A program made the translations under genes and the position numbers. From the NCBI GenBank assembly GCA_003254925.1, contig QANZ01028856.1, positions 27,725-91,724 on the forward strand: a stretch of 64,000 nt of DNA, in the 5' to 3' direction. The notes beneath the pieces were generated by a model. The model saw only the letters and a program-made list of their open reading frames with translations, made no database searches and was not told the origin of the DNA. Shown piece after piece: positions 1 through 10,155 of this stretch. Source of the DNA: Chamaecrista fasciculata. Lineage: Eukaryota > Streptophyta > Magnoliopsida > Fabales > Fabaceae. Within the stretch, counting starts at the first letter, position 1; the number at the start of each line of letters is the position of its first letter.

Positions 1-864
1 TGTACATGGATAAACAAGTGAGAGAGGAGATGATGCGATTGTTAAGTCTGATACTAGTTCGAAAAAAGGTGGATGCTTGAAATTTTCGTGATTTCCTTGG
101 AAGATCCTTTTTAGTTTCCCATCTCATTTGCATACTGTATATAAGACAGGAAGTTCCAATGGCAATTGCGCAAGAAAAAAAAATAGTTATTATTACAGTA
201 AGTATATCAACGTATAAGACAGGAGTTGGACATAAAGGGTTGCCTTTGAATATGGTGGATGCGGATGAGTTGGGCATTTAATGGGAGTCATGCAGAGGGC
301 CGGCCTTTGTTAATCATAGGCATTTCGTTGTTGTCCATTTTTGACAGTGACACCCTCTTATTTTGTTACAAAGAAAAAATGATTTAATTGTAAAGCATGA
401 TTATTAGAATGGATGCTTCAATGGTAACTATTTTACCTTGAACGTTCTTTAAGGAGTGAAAGTCATTAATGGTGTACAAGGGTATTAAGTTGATAAGCCT
501 GTGCATGTGCAACACAAAAATAAATAAATAAACAAAATAAATCGCGCACAGCCTGAAATAAAGTCGTAGTGTTACACAACTTTCACTGCATAGCTTATTA
601 CTGATTATAGAGCAATAAGATTGAGAGCAGAGGCGAGATGATAGTAGGAGTAGGAAGAAATAGAAATGTGAAAACGCAATAAAAGAAAAATAACATGGAG
701 GCAGGGACTTGGGAGCGCGCAGCCATTCATTTGGTATAAAAAGTATTAATATTGTATTAGAGATATTCATATAACGAAAAATGAATTGAAGGTCAAAAAA
801 ATAAAAGCGTGGGTGTGGTGCTCCCTCTGCGCGTTATCCGATCCAATTCCACAGGGCAAAGGGA
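1..864. other. Intergenic, no supported gene
   Basis: I see no gene here. The one long open frame, on the minus strand at 384-770, is a run of hydrophobic and low-complexity residues with no recognisable domain and is probably chance. The last part (about 790-864) is presumably promoter and 5' leader of the plus-strand gene starting at 865. Confidence 0.5.
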
Positions 865-2197
865 ATGGCAAAGACAATTGCTGTTTTCTCCGTTCCGACT
901 CCTCATGAATATGATAAGCGTAATATCATATTCAGAAACTCATGGGAAACTGTGTCTTATCCTCGTATTATTAAGTCGATTTCTCCTCTTTGTTCTCCTT
1001 CGTCTTCAACTGCTGTTACCGAAGATGATCCTTCTCCTTCACTACCCTCTCCTCTGGCTCTGAGGTACGGTACCTATATTTCTTCTCAGTTATTAATAAT
1101 CAATGCTGTGAATGTGCGTGCAGTAAGTTTGTTTCTTTTGACAGCGGCTGCAAGGCTTGTGGAAGAGAAGAAATCGAGAAAGGATGTAACGGCGAAGGGA
1201 GGATTCAAGGTGGGATTGCAACAGTACCAGGATTTGGGTGGTGGCCTATAAAGGCTTACAGGCCATGCCCTGGATTCGTGGCTTCTGGTGGTAGGTATAG
1301 GCGTCAAGGACAAAGTATGGATGAAGTTGCCTTTGGTCGTGGTCAAACTGAAACAACTCCTTTACCAACTCCCACTGCCAACCAAAGGTCATTTTCCTTC
1401 TTTTTATCATCTACTTATCCTCTACCTAGCCTACCTACTTTGTATTGTGTTGTATGTATTATCTTCTCTGATAAACTCCCTCTGTGTATATACCTGTATG
1501 TCCTCCTACTCAATACTCATTACTGATGCTACCTCCAATAAACAAATGACATTGCCTTTTGATTCCGCCATTCCCTTTCTTTTCACCTACTTGTGGAGAT
1601 TCAAATTCAAATCCAAATGTTGCTCTTTCATTGTTTAGACCTTGCTTTTTGTTTCATGAAATCAATAAGCTTTTAAAAGTAGAAGCAGTCTCTAGTTATT
1701 AGTGCTTCCGGTTTTGGTACAACTTCTTTGTAGATCCCAGAGTACTACACCTGCTCCTCAATTTGGCTTCACGGACCTCATATTGTGAATTTTCGTTCTT
1801 GTAATTTACTATCTCAAAAAGAGTTTTCTGGTTGATTGGTCATTCATTGGATTGGAGATTATACACACCATGAAAAGCATATCTTAACTGTTGTAGCGAC
1901 AGAAGTTTCCCTTCAGAGTCAATGAAACGTGCTTGGGATCATATTGTTTCCGTCACTTAGGCATTTGTCCTTGTTCTTTTCCTGTTGTTTTGAGGTTTAA
2001 ACATGGGAAGGTAATGAGTGGAGGCCTAATTAGAGTTTCTGAATCACCCATTTTATTGTTCAGAGTTAAAACTGCCCATGTTAATTTTTATTTTTCAATG
2101 TTGTTTGCACCCCTCTTGAGCTTCTAACATTAATGCTTTTCATGATGCCGACTTTTGCAGCGAGAAGAAGCAGAGTCCAAAGAAATTCAAGAGGTAA
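865..2197 (+). CDS. Conserved plant protein, probably plastid-targeted, 159 aa, three exons
   Basis: Exons are 865-1064, 1145-1387 and 2161-2197. All junctions are GT-AG and keep phase (2 nt carried over at each), ending in TAA at 2195-2197. The first ~65 residues are rich in Ser, Pro and Thr and begin MAKTIAVFS, as expected of an organelle transit peptide. The conserved-looking core follows: a CKACG motif, an acidic-basic stretch, then Gly/aromatic-rich GFGWWPIKAYRPCPG and RYRRQGQSMDEVAFG. The tail (SEKKQSPKKFKR) is strongly basic. The Cys spacing (C-x2-C, then a lone C in RPCPG) recalls half of a DnaJ-type zinc finger but is not a full one. I recognise it as the type of small uncharacterised protein kept across land plants; its function is unknown to me. 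The 5' ATG is the first in frame after the predicted leader. The gene model is well supported by phase; localisation is inference. Confidence 0.75.
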
Positions 2198-2839
2198 ACA
2201 TGTTTTAAACGGAATATGCCTGCTCATTGCAACGTTGAGATGGCGTACGAACAAGAAGCTTAAATCAACATTCAAGTCCCATATAGAGGGTTGAAGAGAA
2301 ATGCCCAAATGATCAGCTTACATACTCTCGTTTGATAACTTCGAAAGAGATAGGGACAAGGCAAATGCTTTGGATTTAGGATTGTTGTAACCTGTTCCAA
2401 ATTCTATTACAATACTCTTCAAGGATGCTAGAAATGTTATATTTTTTTCAATATTTTTCTCAAAATATTTACATCACATGGCGTGATCAGTGTTTGTTGG
2501 GAATTCGAATTTGATTAAAAAGTCCTATATGCAAAATGTTTAGACTAAAAGAGGATTATATTATATAGGTAATATTGATTTGTTTAAAACATCATATTAA
2601 TCATGTATGGGCAAGACTTTACATTAGTCTCACTTTAGTTTTTCTATTTTTGTTAAAGAAATTTTTATATAAAAATGATTTGATAGTATTTATAAGTAGT
2701 TATTAGTTATTACCAAGGTATAAGTTGGAAAACAACATTAAGGTTAAGGATGTGATAAATTTGTTGGGTTAATTCAAGTTCAACTGTATTAAATATTTGG
2801 TGAAAGAATTTTGTAATGTTATTCGGATCAAATAAAAGT
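2198..2839. other. 3' flank, AT-rich, no gene
   Basis: This is the 3' flank of the preceding gene, followed by AT-rich sequence without a usable open frame or clear repeat structure. Confidence 0.5.
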
Positions 2840-2845
2840 AGGCAA

Positions 2846-3009
2846 AATACACTTTCATGCCCCTAACGTTTGCAGTGATTTTCAGTTATGCCCTTAACGT
2901 TTCATTTTGTTCAGACATGCCCTCAATGTGCAACCAACGTTTCAATTATGCCCTCAATTTTGACTCAATGCACATGTGGCAATTTTTTTTGCTTATGTGT
3001 CATTTTTTT
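2846..3009 (+). repeat. Left half of a MITE, cut at a single N
   Basis: The sequence contains the phrase cccctaacgtttgc followed by gattttcagttatgcc, and further on a tcaattttgactcaatg block. The same order of blocks occurs at 15469-15630, where the inverted right-hand arm is also present near 15870-15960. Here only the left arm exists and it stops exactly at the N at 3010. It is therefore a truncated member of a non-autonomous DNA transposon family (family A in this report). Confidence 0.6.
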
Positions 3010-3010
3010 N

Positions 3011-3188
3011 ATATATATCATATCTATTATTATTTTCTCTTTTATGTCATGTTAAAATTACAAAAAATTGATTTATATTCTAAAATTTATGTATATGTGT
3101 CGTGTCGGTGTCATACGAGTGTCAGACACTGACACGTGTCTGACACGACGACACGTCTTCAAAATGAAGTGTCCATGCTTCATAGGTT
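3011..3188 (+). repeat. Half of a GTGTCCATGCTT-end transposon
   Basis: The stretch is nearly the reverse complement of the left half of the element at 20739-21085. It carries the same attgatttatattctaaaat core, the same clustered gtgtc/gacac motifs and the terminus gtgtccatgcttcatagg at about 3170-3187. Its other half is missing because the copy starts at the single N at 3010. Family B in this report. Confidence 0.65.
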
Positions 3189-3410
3189 GAAATCGTTGGA
3201 TGTGAAATATTCATAAATCATAACCCATTAAAATAAAATTGGAAAACATATTAGTAGTGTAGGGACTAGGGAGAGTGAGATGGACGGTAGGGGATTGGGA
3301 GGTTCAGGTTGTTACCCTGTGGGCCTTTGCACGCAGTAAACCCTTGCTCCGTTGTTCCCTTTAATTTTCCCCAAATTTGAAGCTCATCAGCGTCAACACT
3401 CACTCCAGAA

Positions 3411-4853
3411 ATGGAACCTGAAATCGAAGGAAGAATCGAGAAGACTGTTCGGAGAATTCTGGAAGAGTCAGACATGGACCAAGTCACCGAGTCCAAGATT
3501 AGGAAGCAGGCCGCCAAAGAGCTCGACCTCGACCTCTCGCTCCCGCATTTCAAAGCCTTTGTGAAGCAGGTTGTGGAGACCTTCCTTGAGGAACAGCAGC
3601 AAGAGGAGGAGGAGGAGGAGGAGCCACATCCACAGGACCACGAGTACGATGACAATGGTGATCTCATCATCTGCAAGGTCCCTTCCCTTTTCCGCTATAT
3701 TTCCTTTTTTATTTGCTACTCATAAAACGATACTTCTCCATCGGTTAATTTTGTCTTGTGGTTTCAGCTTTCGGACAGGAGAAGGGTGACCATTCAAGAT
3801 TTCAGAGGCAAAACTCTGGTCTCTATCCGCGAGTTCTATAGAAAGGATGGCAAAGAACTTCCTTCTTCCAAAGGTACTAGAATATATCTTCCCACTCAAA
3901 CATGTTTTTGCCATTAGCTTATCCTCGTTTCACAAAGACTACTTACTAAGACGATAGGATTGATGACAACCACTGCCCTGTCCGTTCATACTTTACATCA
4001 GCTTGTCCCCCAAATTTCACATGTTCAAATACTTCTAAATGCTAAGGCCGCAACACAAAATGAGTTTTACATATACGGATCGGGAGCTATTAATTGTTTC
4101 GAAATAGTCATAGGCGATTCTCTATAACTCAAGCATTTGCTGATCTTTATAATGAATTTAAGTTAATTAGCAGAAACGGGCATAAAATAAATATTCCTTT
4201 CTGATACTGTTTCCATGCTTCTTCCAATTGTGATATTGGTCTGTATCATATATGGCGATATATTAGGCTTACCCTCTACACACAAAGCATTCAATGGCAT
4301 TAATCATGTCTGCAGTATAGTTTATGATCAAGTTCTATTAAAATGTCCTGTCAACAGCAATAATCTGGAGACTAAGACCTTTTTCATGACTGTAATTTAG
4401 TGATATATTAAGTTTAGCATTTTGGGTTATGGTATCTATTATAGCTGTTTTCATGCTTCAAAAAAATTTACTATCAAATTTAGGTTGCTTTTTCTTCCCA
4501 GCTTCACCTCATTACTCTGGTCTATATTTATGCCTCACGCAGATGATAATTAGGGTGTCAAATTGGAACTAGTTCTCATTAGTCTAAATCTTTCAATGTT
4601 ATACTGCCAAGCAATTATACTATTCATAATCAGATTTCGTCATTTTTATCCTTGTTGGTTATCATGCACATCTGATCCTTATTTTTGACTTTTTTTTCCC
4701 CTTGTATAATATGCGTTGCTGCTTGATAATCAAATGTTGCTTCCAATTTTTTTTGTCTCAGGAATAAGTTTGACAGATGTGCAGTGGTCAGCTTTAAAGA
4801 AAAACATACCTGCCATAGAAAAAGCCATTGAGAAAATGGAGTCACATATATAA
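3411..4853 (+). CDS. RNA polymerase II transcriptional coactivator KELP (PC4 domain), 154 aa
   Basis: Exons are 3411-3677, 3768-3873 and 4762-4853, all GT-AG with matching phase. Residues 1-58 (MEPEIEGRIEKTVRRILEES, then a helical DLDLSLPHFKAFVKQVVETFLEE) form a DEK_C-like N-terminal domain. A Glu-rich acidic linker follows (about 60-78), then a PC4/Sub1 single-strand DNA-binding domain at about 86-150 starting GDLIICKLSDRRRVTIQDFRG and containing SIREFY and the C-terminal helix VQWSALKKNIPAIEKAI. This order and length match the plant KELP proteins, nuclear coactivators that bind single-stranded DNA and are thought to link activators to Pol II. The start is the first ATG and gives the family N terminus. 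No truncation is visible. The second intron (888 bp) is the longest. Confidence 0.93.
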
Positions 4854-5918
4854 GGATGGAGCAATCTATGTACCCTATTTGGAAGTACATGTGCGCAATT
4901 GGCAGGGGTACCCAAAAGTTAGTACCATAGAAACCTCCTGTCTGTGAGGCCTATTAGGATATCAATCTGCAGATTAAAATATTCCCATTTTGATATCAAT
5001 CTGCATCATGGTATTATTTTGATATGGACCATTTTATTTAGGATTTCGTGAATCCGATTGTGTTTTGAGTGTAATGCAAAACATCCACTAGTGTCCACTA
5101 GTGTAGCAGATACTTGGCAAGACCGTGGATCAAAGTTTGAAATGTAGATGCAGAACTTGTTACTTAAACTAAATATGAATATTGCAGTATGGTCTTTCGG
5201 TCCCAGTTCTTCGGATTCTTTTCTTTGGTTTTTATAGTTGTCACAGGGAGTCCTTTAACTTCATTTGATTGTTTGGGTAAAGACCATTTATTCTGCCACT
5301 TACGGGAAACAACAGGTTCGTTCTCAATGCACGACGAGCTATGAGATCTGGTATGCAGTTTCTGCATAGTACAACTATGCTAGATCAGACTGAACTGCCG
5401 AAGTAGGGATCTGTTACTTAAATTACATTACAAACTACAGCTCTGACGAATTCACATCCGGGAATAGACTGAGAACGAATTCACAGTTGTTACAGTTGTT
5501 AAGTGGTTATATTAACAATCCGAGTGCATTAATTTTTGTTTTTTTTTTTTATCATTTTCCAAATATGTTGTTAAGCTGGAGCTAAAAGCAGTTGTTTTCA
5601 GTAAAAACACGTAACTCGACGTTGCTATAAGATTTACAAAACCACCTGACTCTAATCTCAGGCCTAGTTCATTATAAATTAACAGCGAGTGATCAACAAG
5701 CGAGATAAAAACTGTATGTTAGCCTCGAGGAGTACTCGAGAGTGGAACAACCCTGATATCTCATTGATATTTACTATGTAGACAGGACAAAGACAACCCT
5801 ATAAGACTAGCACTTTAGCAATGGATTCAGGTGTGTGCTAGTTCTCTACACTGCATGGTTGGTAGGGAAAGCTTAATTGACCATGGATGCCTTCCCTTCC
5901 CTAACGAGTGTAAGTGTA
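4854..5918. other. Convergent intergenic region between KELP and the PADRE gene
   Basis: This region holds the 3' ends of a plus-strand and a minus-strand gene facing each other. Only short frames without recognisable content are present. I see no RNA gene or complete transposon. Confidence 0.5.
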
Positions 5919-6476
5919 TTAAGGAGTTGTAGGCTTCCGTGGTCCCAGTTTCCAAGAGGTGATGGCTCGCCTTCTGGTAGATGTAGTAGGTCTAGGGGAA
6001 GTGAGAGATGCAGCCATCCTCATCTTCTCAATTAGGGCTTCAGTATTTACCTGCTCTGACAAAATCTCCTCTAATTGTCTTGTGTCAATGATCAACTTCA
6101 CTCTCCAGAATCCATTTCCGGCCGAAGGAAGGACCTCAAGGGCTGACCCGTTTGGCAAATTCTGCACTGCACCATTATCGGTTGTCCACGCTGATTCTGA
6201 TTCTGAGACTGCATTGTGGCTGTTGGTGTTTGAATCTGCCTCCTCCAGCTCCAGCGGAAGAAGGTAATAGAGAAAGCCATAGCACAGGCTCTCTTGCTCC
6301 TGCAACGGTGGTGATGACGCATGGCCCTGCCGGTAAATACCATAACCAGGGTAATGCCTGAGAACGTCGCCAACTGTTTTAGGACCTCTGAATTGTAACA
6401 CAGCTCCCCACTCACTCACTATTCGGATGGAGTGATGACAGTCCCCGGTGACCCCTTTAAGAGAGCAATTCCCCAT
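5919..6476 (-). CDS. PADRE / DUF4228 domain protein, 185 aa, single exon
   Basis: The frame starts MGNCSLKG, a typical N-myristoylation/palmitoylation start (Gly2, Cys4) shared by this plant family. It is followed by the family pattern: a strand with IRIVSEWGAVLQFRGPKTVGDVL, HYPGYGIYRQG, then LCYGFLYYLLPLE. A variable linker comes next, then a second conserved block (GFWRVKLIIDTRQLEEILSEQ, NTEALIEKMRMAA), and a basic, disordered tail (TSTRRRAITSWKLGPRKP). DUF4228 (PADRE) proteins are small plant proteins often induced by pathogen or abiotic stress; no biochemical activity is established. The length and intron-free structure fit the family. A TATA-like stretch lies about 45-55 bp upstream on the minus strand. 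It is confidently assigned to the family, but the cellular role remains unknown. Confidence 0.88.
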   Translation of the reverse strand: MGNCSLKGVTGDCHHSIRIVSEWGAVLQFRGPKTVGDVLRHYPGYGIYRQGHASSPPLQEQESLCYGFLYYLLPLELEEADSNTNSHNAVSESESAWTTDNGAVQNLPNGSALEVLPSAGNGFWRVKLIIDTRQLEEILSEQVNTEALIEKMRMAASLTSPRPTTSTRRRAITSWKLGPRKPTTP

Positions 6477-6519
6477 ATTGCTAGTTTTTACTCATGCTTT
6501 CTCCGCCACTACTCTGGCC

Positions 6520-6537
6520 TTTATATATATATATAGT
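6520..6537 (-). promoter_or_regulatory. Probable TATA box of the PADRE gene
   Basis: Read on the minus strand this is a run of TATATATA ending in TATAAAGG, about 45-60 bp upstream of the ATG at 6476. The position suits a TATA box with a short 5' leader. It could also be a chance TA repeat. Confidence 0.4.
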
Positions 6538-7137
6538 ATACATGTGATGTTTCTTGTGTCTGGAGAGGGAAGTCATATTGTAGTTGTAGTTATGTGTGTA
6601 TATTAGCGGCGCCCATGTGAAATTTGACCGTTGGGGAATTGTTTCTGACAAATAATGGAATGGTGAGTGAACCAAAGGGAAAACAACAGAGTAAGGGGTG
6701 GATTCCCATTATATTATATTGGGAAACAAATTCCTGATGCACACGAATTTTAAATTTCCGCACTAGAGCTTCACGCTCCTCATCTGTGCTACCCAAACAA
6801 AACAACATGTTTCAAATTTTGCATTTGTTTATTGTGTTGCAGTGGGTACAATGTACTCACTAGTTCAAATAGTAAAAGGTGCTCCTCTCTATTTGGCCCG
6901 TGATACCTACATGTCTACTGCAAGATGATAGATGGAATGGAAGTCAGCAGCCTTGCCCCTGGAATCTGGATTGCAAGGGAGGATTCAATCAATGGAAATT
7001 GAGAACGCATTCGTGGCTTGATAATACATGGACCCATTCATTGCATTCATCTTCTCACTGTTTGTCCCTTCCTCTTTACTTTAATATTGTTATCCTATTT
7101 AATATTCCTCAATCAAATGCCGCTGCAATTCTTTTTT

Positions 7138-8276
7138 ATTTAAGAGGAAACTTACTATTTTGTCCTTTATTTTTTTACTGAATTAACGATTTGGTCCTTT
7201 AATTATTAAAATAGACTATTCAGTCTCTCATTTATAAAGGAGAAGGCGCTGCTGCATAATATATGGGCTAAAATAAGAAATTCGAGACTTGCTTTCAAGG
7301 ACTATCAAATTGCTACATCTGTTTGAGTGGAGGGAGTGAGACAATTGGAATAGACAAAGATGAATAGAGGAGATGAGAAGCCCAAGCCTAGCTTTTTTTT
7401 TTTTGCTAGAAAAAAAGTTTAGGTGAGTTGGGCCCGGAAGCTCACCAACCAAGCCTAACTTTTTGGTGGAAGAANCACCAACAAGCCTAGCTTTTTGGTG
7501 GAAAAAAAGGAAGACAGAATTGTGTTTGGTTGCTTTCCTAACCTTTTTGAGGGATGTGGTCTATTGTTCATGGGTGGATGAATCAATTTTACAAATTGGT
7601 GTTCCTTCTCTACATCTGCTCAAGATTTTAGGGAATTTAGGTTCAGCTAAAGAACTTATAATTAGAAATGATGTAATTAACTTATTTAGTGATGTTAATA
7701 TTAGATGGTGTTTTGTTGTGGAGGGCAGTAGATTGAATCCGATTTGGTATTTTTTTCAAGAGCATGATGTCTAGGATCAAGTTGATGTACTCCCCAAAAA
7801 AATATGTGACATGTTTTGATTGGCTTCAATTTTTTATCTCCATCTTTGTGTGTACGGTTGCTGAAATATCTGTGTGTAGGGTTGCCAGAATGACGATAGA
7901 AAAACTAATAGGGAGGGAGGTTTTGCGTTTTTCTCTAGTTAAGTGATCTGTTTGTCCAAAATAATTATTATTCTGGACTGATTTGTAATTAATCAAGGAC
8001 TTTAGTGAAAGACAAATTTTGAGAGATAGGAAGAGAGGGATCAAATAGTTGAATTTTAAAATTGGAGCCAAGTCAGATTTGAGTATTAAAAGTGAGGGAC
8101 CAAATAGTTACACATGTGATATGAATATGTAATATTTAACAGAGAGATTATAGAGACTAACAAGTTGACATTTGCAATTATTGAGAGACCCAATAGTATT
8201 TTTCGATAGTAAAAAAACCAAATCATTAAAACTGTAAAAAAAATGAGTGAGGAAATAGTAGGTTTACTCTATTTAA
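7138..8276. mobile_element. Non-autonomous transposon of about 1.1 kb with long inverted ends
   Basis: The left end (about 7138-7235) and the reverse complement of the right end (about 8180-8276) share the same ordered blocks. Each has tatttaa, then a GTAAAC-like motif, TACTATTT, a polyT/TTTAC block, aatgatttggt-like and finally cagtctctca/gggtctctca. This makes an inverted repeat of roughly 95 bp with scattered mismatches. The interior contains only broken frames and a single N at 7475 flanked by two near-identical copies of a 30-bp segment. I could not find an unambiguous target duplication, so the superfamily is unassigned. Confidence 0.55.
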
Positions 8277-8816
8277 TCATACCGTTAGGTGCATCGACCA
8301 TGTCGATGTGTTGTCCGTGTCTTGCTAGTATTTCCTTGGTAGGAAGGAAACTAGTTGAGCATACAGATAGAGATGGAGCGATAAGTTTTTAACCCCCAAA
8401 ACAAAACAAAACAAAAAAAGAGGGAGAGAATAGAAGAAAGAAATGAAGAATGAAGCAAGTGTTGCATAGTAATGGAGAACCACAAGTGTCACTAGCAGTG
8501 GCAGAGTGGGAATTGGGAAATAGAGACATTTGAGAGAGAGGGACGAAAAGACAGGAAGAATGGTGACGTGGCAAGGTTTTGAAGGTGCACGTAAGAATAG
8601 AAATACCAGACATGATCGTGAGGCCAGCAATGAAACCCAATTTTTTTGTAAAATGTAGAGGAGATCTAGATGGATAACTCCTGCAGTAGCAAAATGAAAG
8701 GGAGACCACACATAGGACATATCCTTGACACTAGCATCTGCATAAGACATAAGACAGAGTGGGTGGTTCCATTTGTGGAAAAAAGAAAAGCAAAGGAAGA
8801 GAGAGAGGAAATTAAA

Positions 8817-9890
8817 ATGGGGTGTGCATCATCGAAAGGGAGCGTAGAAGCAGCAGCATATAGGACAGCACCAGGAAGCTTTGCAGTGTTTGACATAAAC
8901 AGCATCGAAGAGCCATGGGTGAGGAAGGTGGAGGAAGTAGCAGAAGATGAGGAGGAAGAAGAGAAAGGGAGGGAGGTGGCAGTGGCAGTGCCAGGGGTGA
9001 TATTGCAGAAGCTGAAGATGTTGGAGGCCAAGGAATCTCCAGAGTCATGGGCAGAGCTAAGCAAGGCACTGGAGGACCTCAAGAGCAGCAGCGTCAAAGA
9101 AGCACAAGTAGAGTCAATTAATAATAATAATAATAATAATAGTAATAGGGCATCGCAGAAGAGCTGGTCTTTCCACACGGTGGAAGAATTGGAGGCCAAG
9201 TTGAAGGGGAAGGCTGAGAGTGAGGGAAAGAAGGAGGATAATAGTGAAGAAGAAGAACAAGTGAAGAATGGGGGGGAATTAGAGGGAGGAGTGATGATGA
9301 TGAAAGGGAAAGCAGTGAGAGACAACATATTCATAGTGAGAGACAGAATGGAGAAGGAGAAGAAGGAGGGAGTGAGGGCGACAGTGACACTTAGTCTGAG
9401 TGAATACCCGGAGAAGTGCCCACCAGGAGGGGAGGAGAAAGTGGTGATATACACGACGTCGCTGGGAGGAGTGAGGAAGACACTTGAGGAGTGTAACAGA
9501 GTGAAGGAGGTGTTAGAAGGACACAGAGTGGTGTACGACGAGAGAGACGTGTCCTTGCACGCTGAGTTTCTTAAGCAACTCAAGGACCTTCTCACTCACC
9601 AAGTGGTGGCACTACCTAGGGTATTCGTGAAAGGGAGGTATTTGGGTGGGGCTGAGGACTTGCTTCAACTTAACGAGTCGGGTCGACTCCGGAGGATACT
9701 CTACGCCACCCGTGTCCAGAGGGGTATTGGCCGTCTAGCCTGTCAAGGCTGTGGTGGGGCCCGCTTTGTCCCTTGCTTCCATTGTCGTGGTAGTTGCAAA
9801 CTCATGCTCATCCACACCAACACTAATACTAGATGCCCCCACTGCAATGAAAATGGCCTACTCCACTGCCCTGCTTGTCTTTCCCTCTGA
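8817..9890 (+). CDS. Glutaredoxin-domain protein with C-terminal CxxC zinc-finger, 357 aa
   Basis: It is a single-exon frame ending in TGA at 9888-9890. I take the ATG at 8817 because it gives MGCASSKG, the myristoylation-type start found in this plant family; an in-frame ATG at 8670 would add 49 unrelated residues. Residues 1-205 are acidic and disordered, with an Asn run (about 101-106) from an AAT repeat. The glutaredoxin fold spans about 209-300: VVIYTTSLGGVRKTLEEC, YDERDVSLHAEF, LPRVFVKGRYLGGAEDLLQLNESG. The usual CPYC redox motif is replaced by TSLGGVRK, as in the Arabidopsis relatives of this subgroup, so classical disulfide chemistry is unlikely. At 309-357 four CxxC pairs (CQGCGG, CFHC, CPHC, CPAC) form a DnaJ-like zinc-binding tail. 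Its role is not established; Fe-S or protein-interaction roles are possible. Confidence 0.88.
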   Translation: MGCASSKGSVEAAAYRTAPGSFAVFDINSIEEPWVRKVEEVAEDEEEEEKGREVAVAVPGVILQKLKMLEAKESPESWAELSKALEDLKSSSVKEAQVESINNNNNNNSNRASQKSWSFHTVEELEAKLKGKAESEGKKEDNSEEEEQVKNGGELEGGVMMMKGKAVRDNIFIVRDRMEKEKKEGVRATVTLSLSEYPEKCPPGGEEKVVIYTTSLGGVRKTLEECNRVKEVLEGHRVVYDERDVSLHAEFLKQLKDLLTHQVVALPRVFVKGRYLGGAEDLLQLNESGRLRRILYATRVQRGIGRLACQGCGGARFVPCFHCRGSCKLMLIHTNTNTRCPHCNENGLLHCPACLSL

Positions 9891-10040
9891 TCACCTCTTC
9901 ATCTGCACTCAAATGCTTTACCACTCCCATCTCTTGTTTACCTTTCTTTAATTTTATCTAATTAATTTTCACCAACATACATTTACTTTCACTTTCTCAT
10001 CCCCCCTTAGCTCACCAAACAACCCCAGCCCATAAATGAT

Positions 10041-10155
10041 ATAGAAAACACTATAACTTTAACTATCTATTTTTAAGTCGTTGATTGGCGAGGTTAAAAT
10101 ATCCAATCCAACGGCTAAAAGATAAATAGCTAGTGTTATGGTGTGTTTTTTTGTA
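10041..10155. repeat. Short foldback MITE
   Basis: The two arms, about 10046-10090 and 10105-10150, are imperfect inverted copies. Both have a CAC-ATAAC end, a CTATYTAT block, and GTCGTTGATTGG against its complement CCAATCCAACGGC. The loop is about 14 bp. The size and structure fit a MITE-like foldback; I cannot name the family. Confidence 0.55.

Noticed and set aside
384..770. 128-codon minus-strand open frame
   Set aside because: Composition is a string of Leu/Phe/Ser/Ile with no domain and no splice or promoter context; probably chance in AT-rich DNA.
7463..7774. Possible RNase H or reverse transcriptase piece in the 7138-8276 element
   Set aside because: The motifs I looked for are not in order, and the frame starts at an N; not enough to call.
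8666..9595. 309-codon frame antisense to the glutaredoxin-type gene
   Set aside because: It is the mirror of a purine-rich coding strand (Ser/Leu-rich product) and has no recognisable content.
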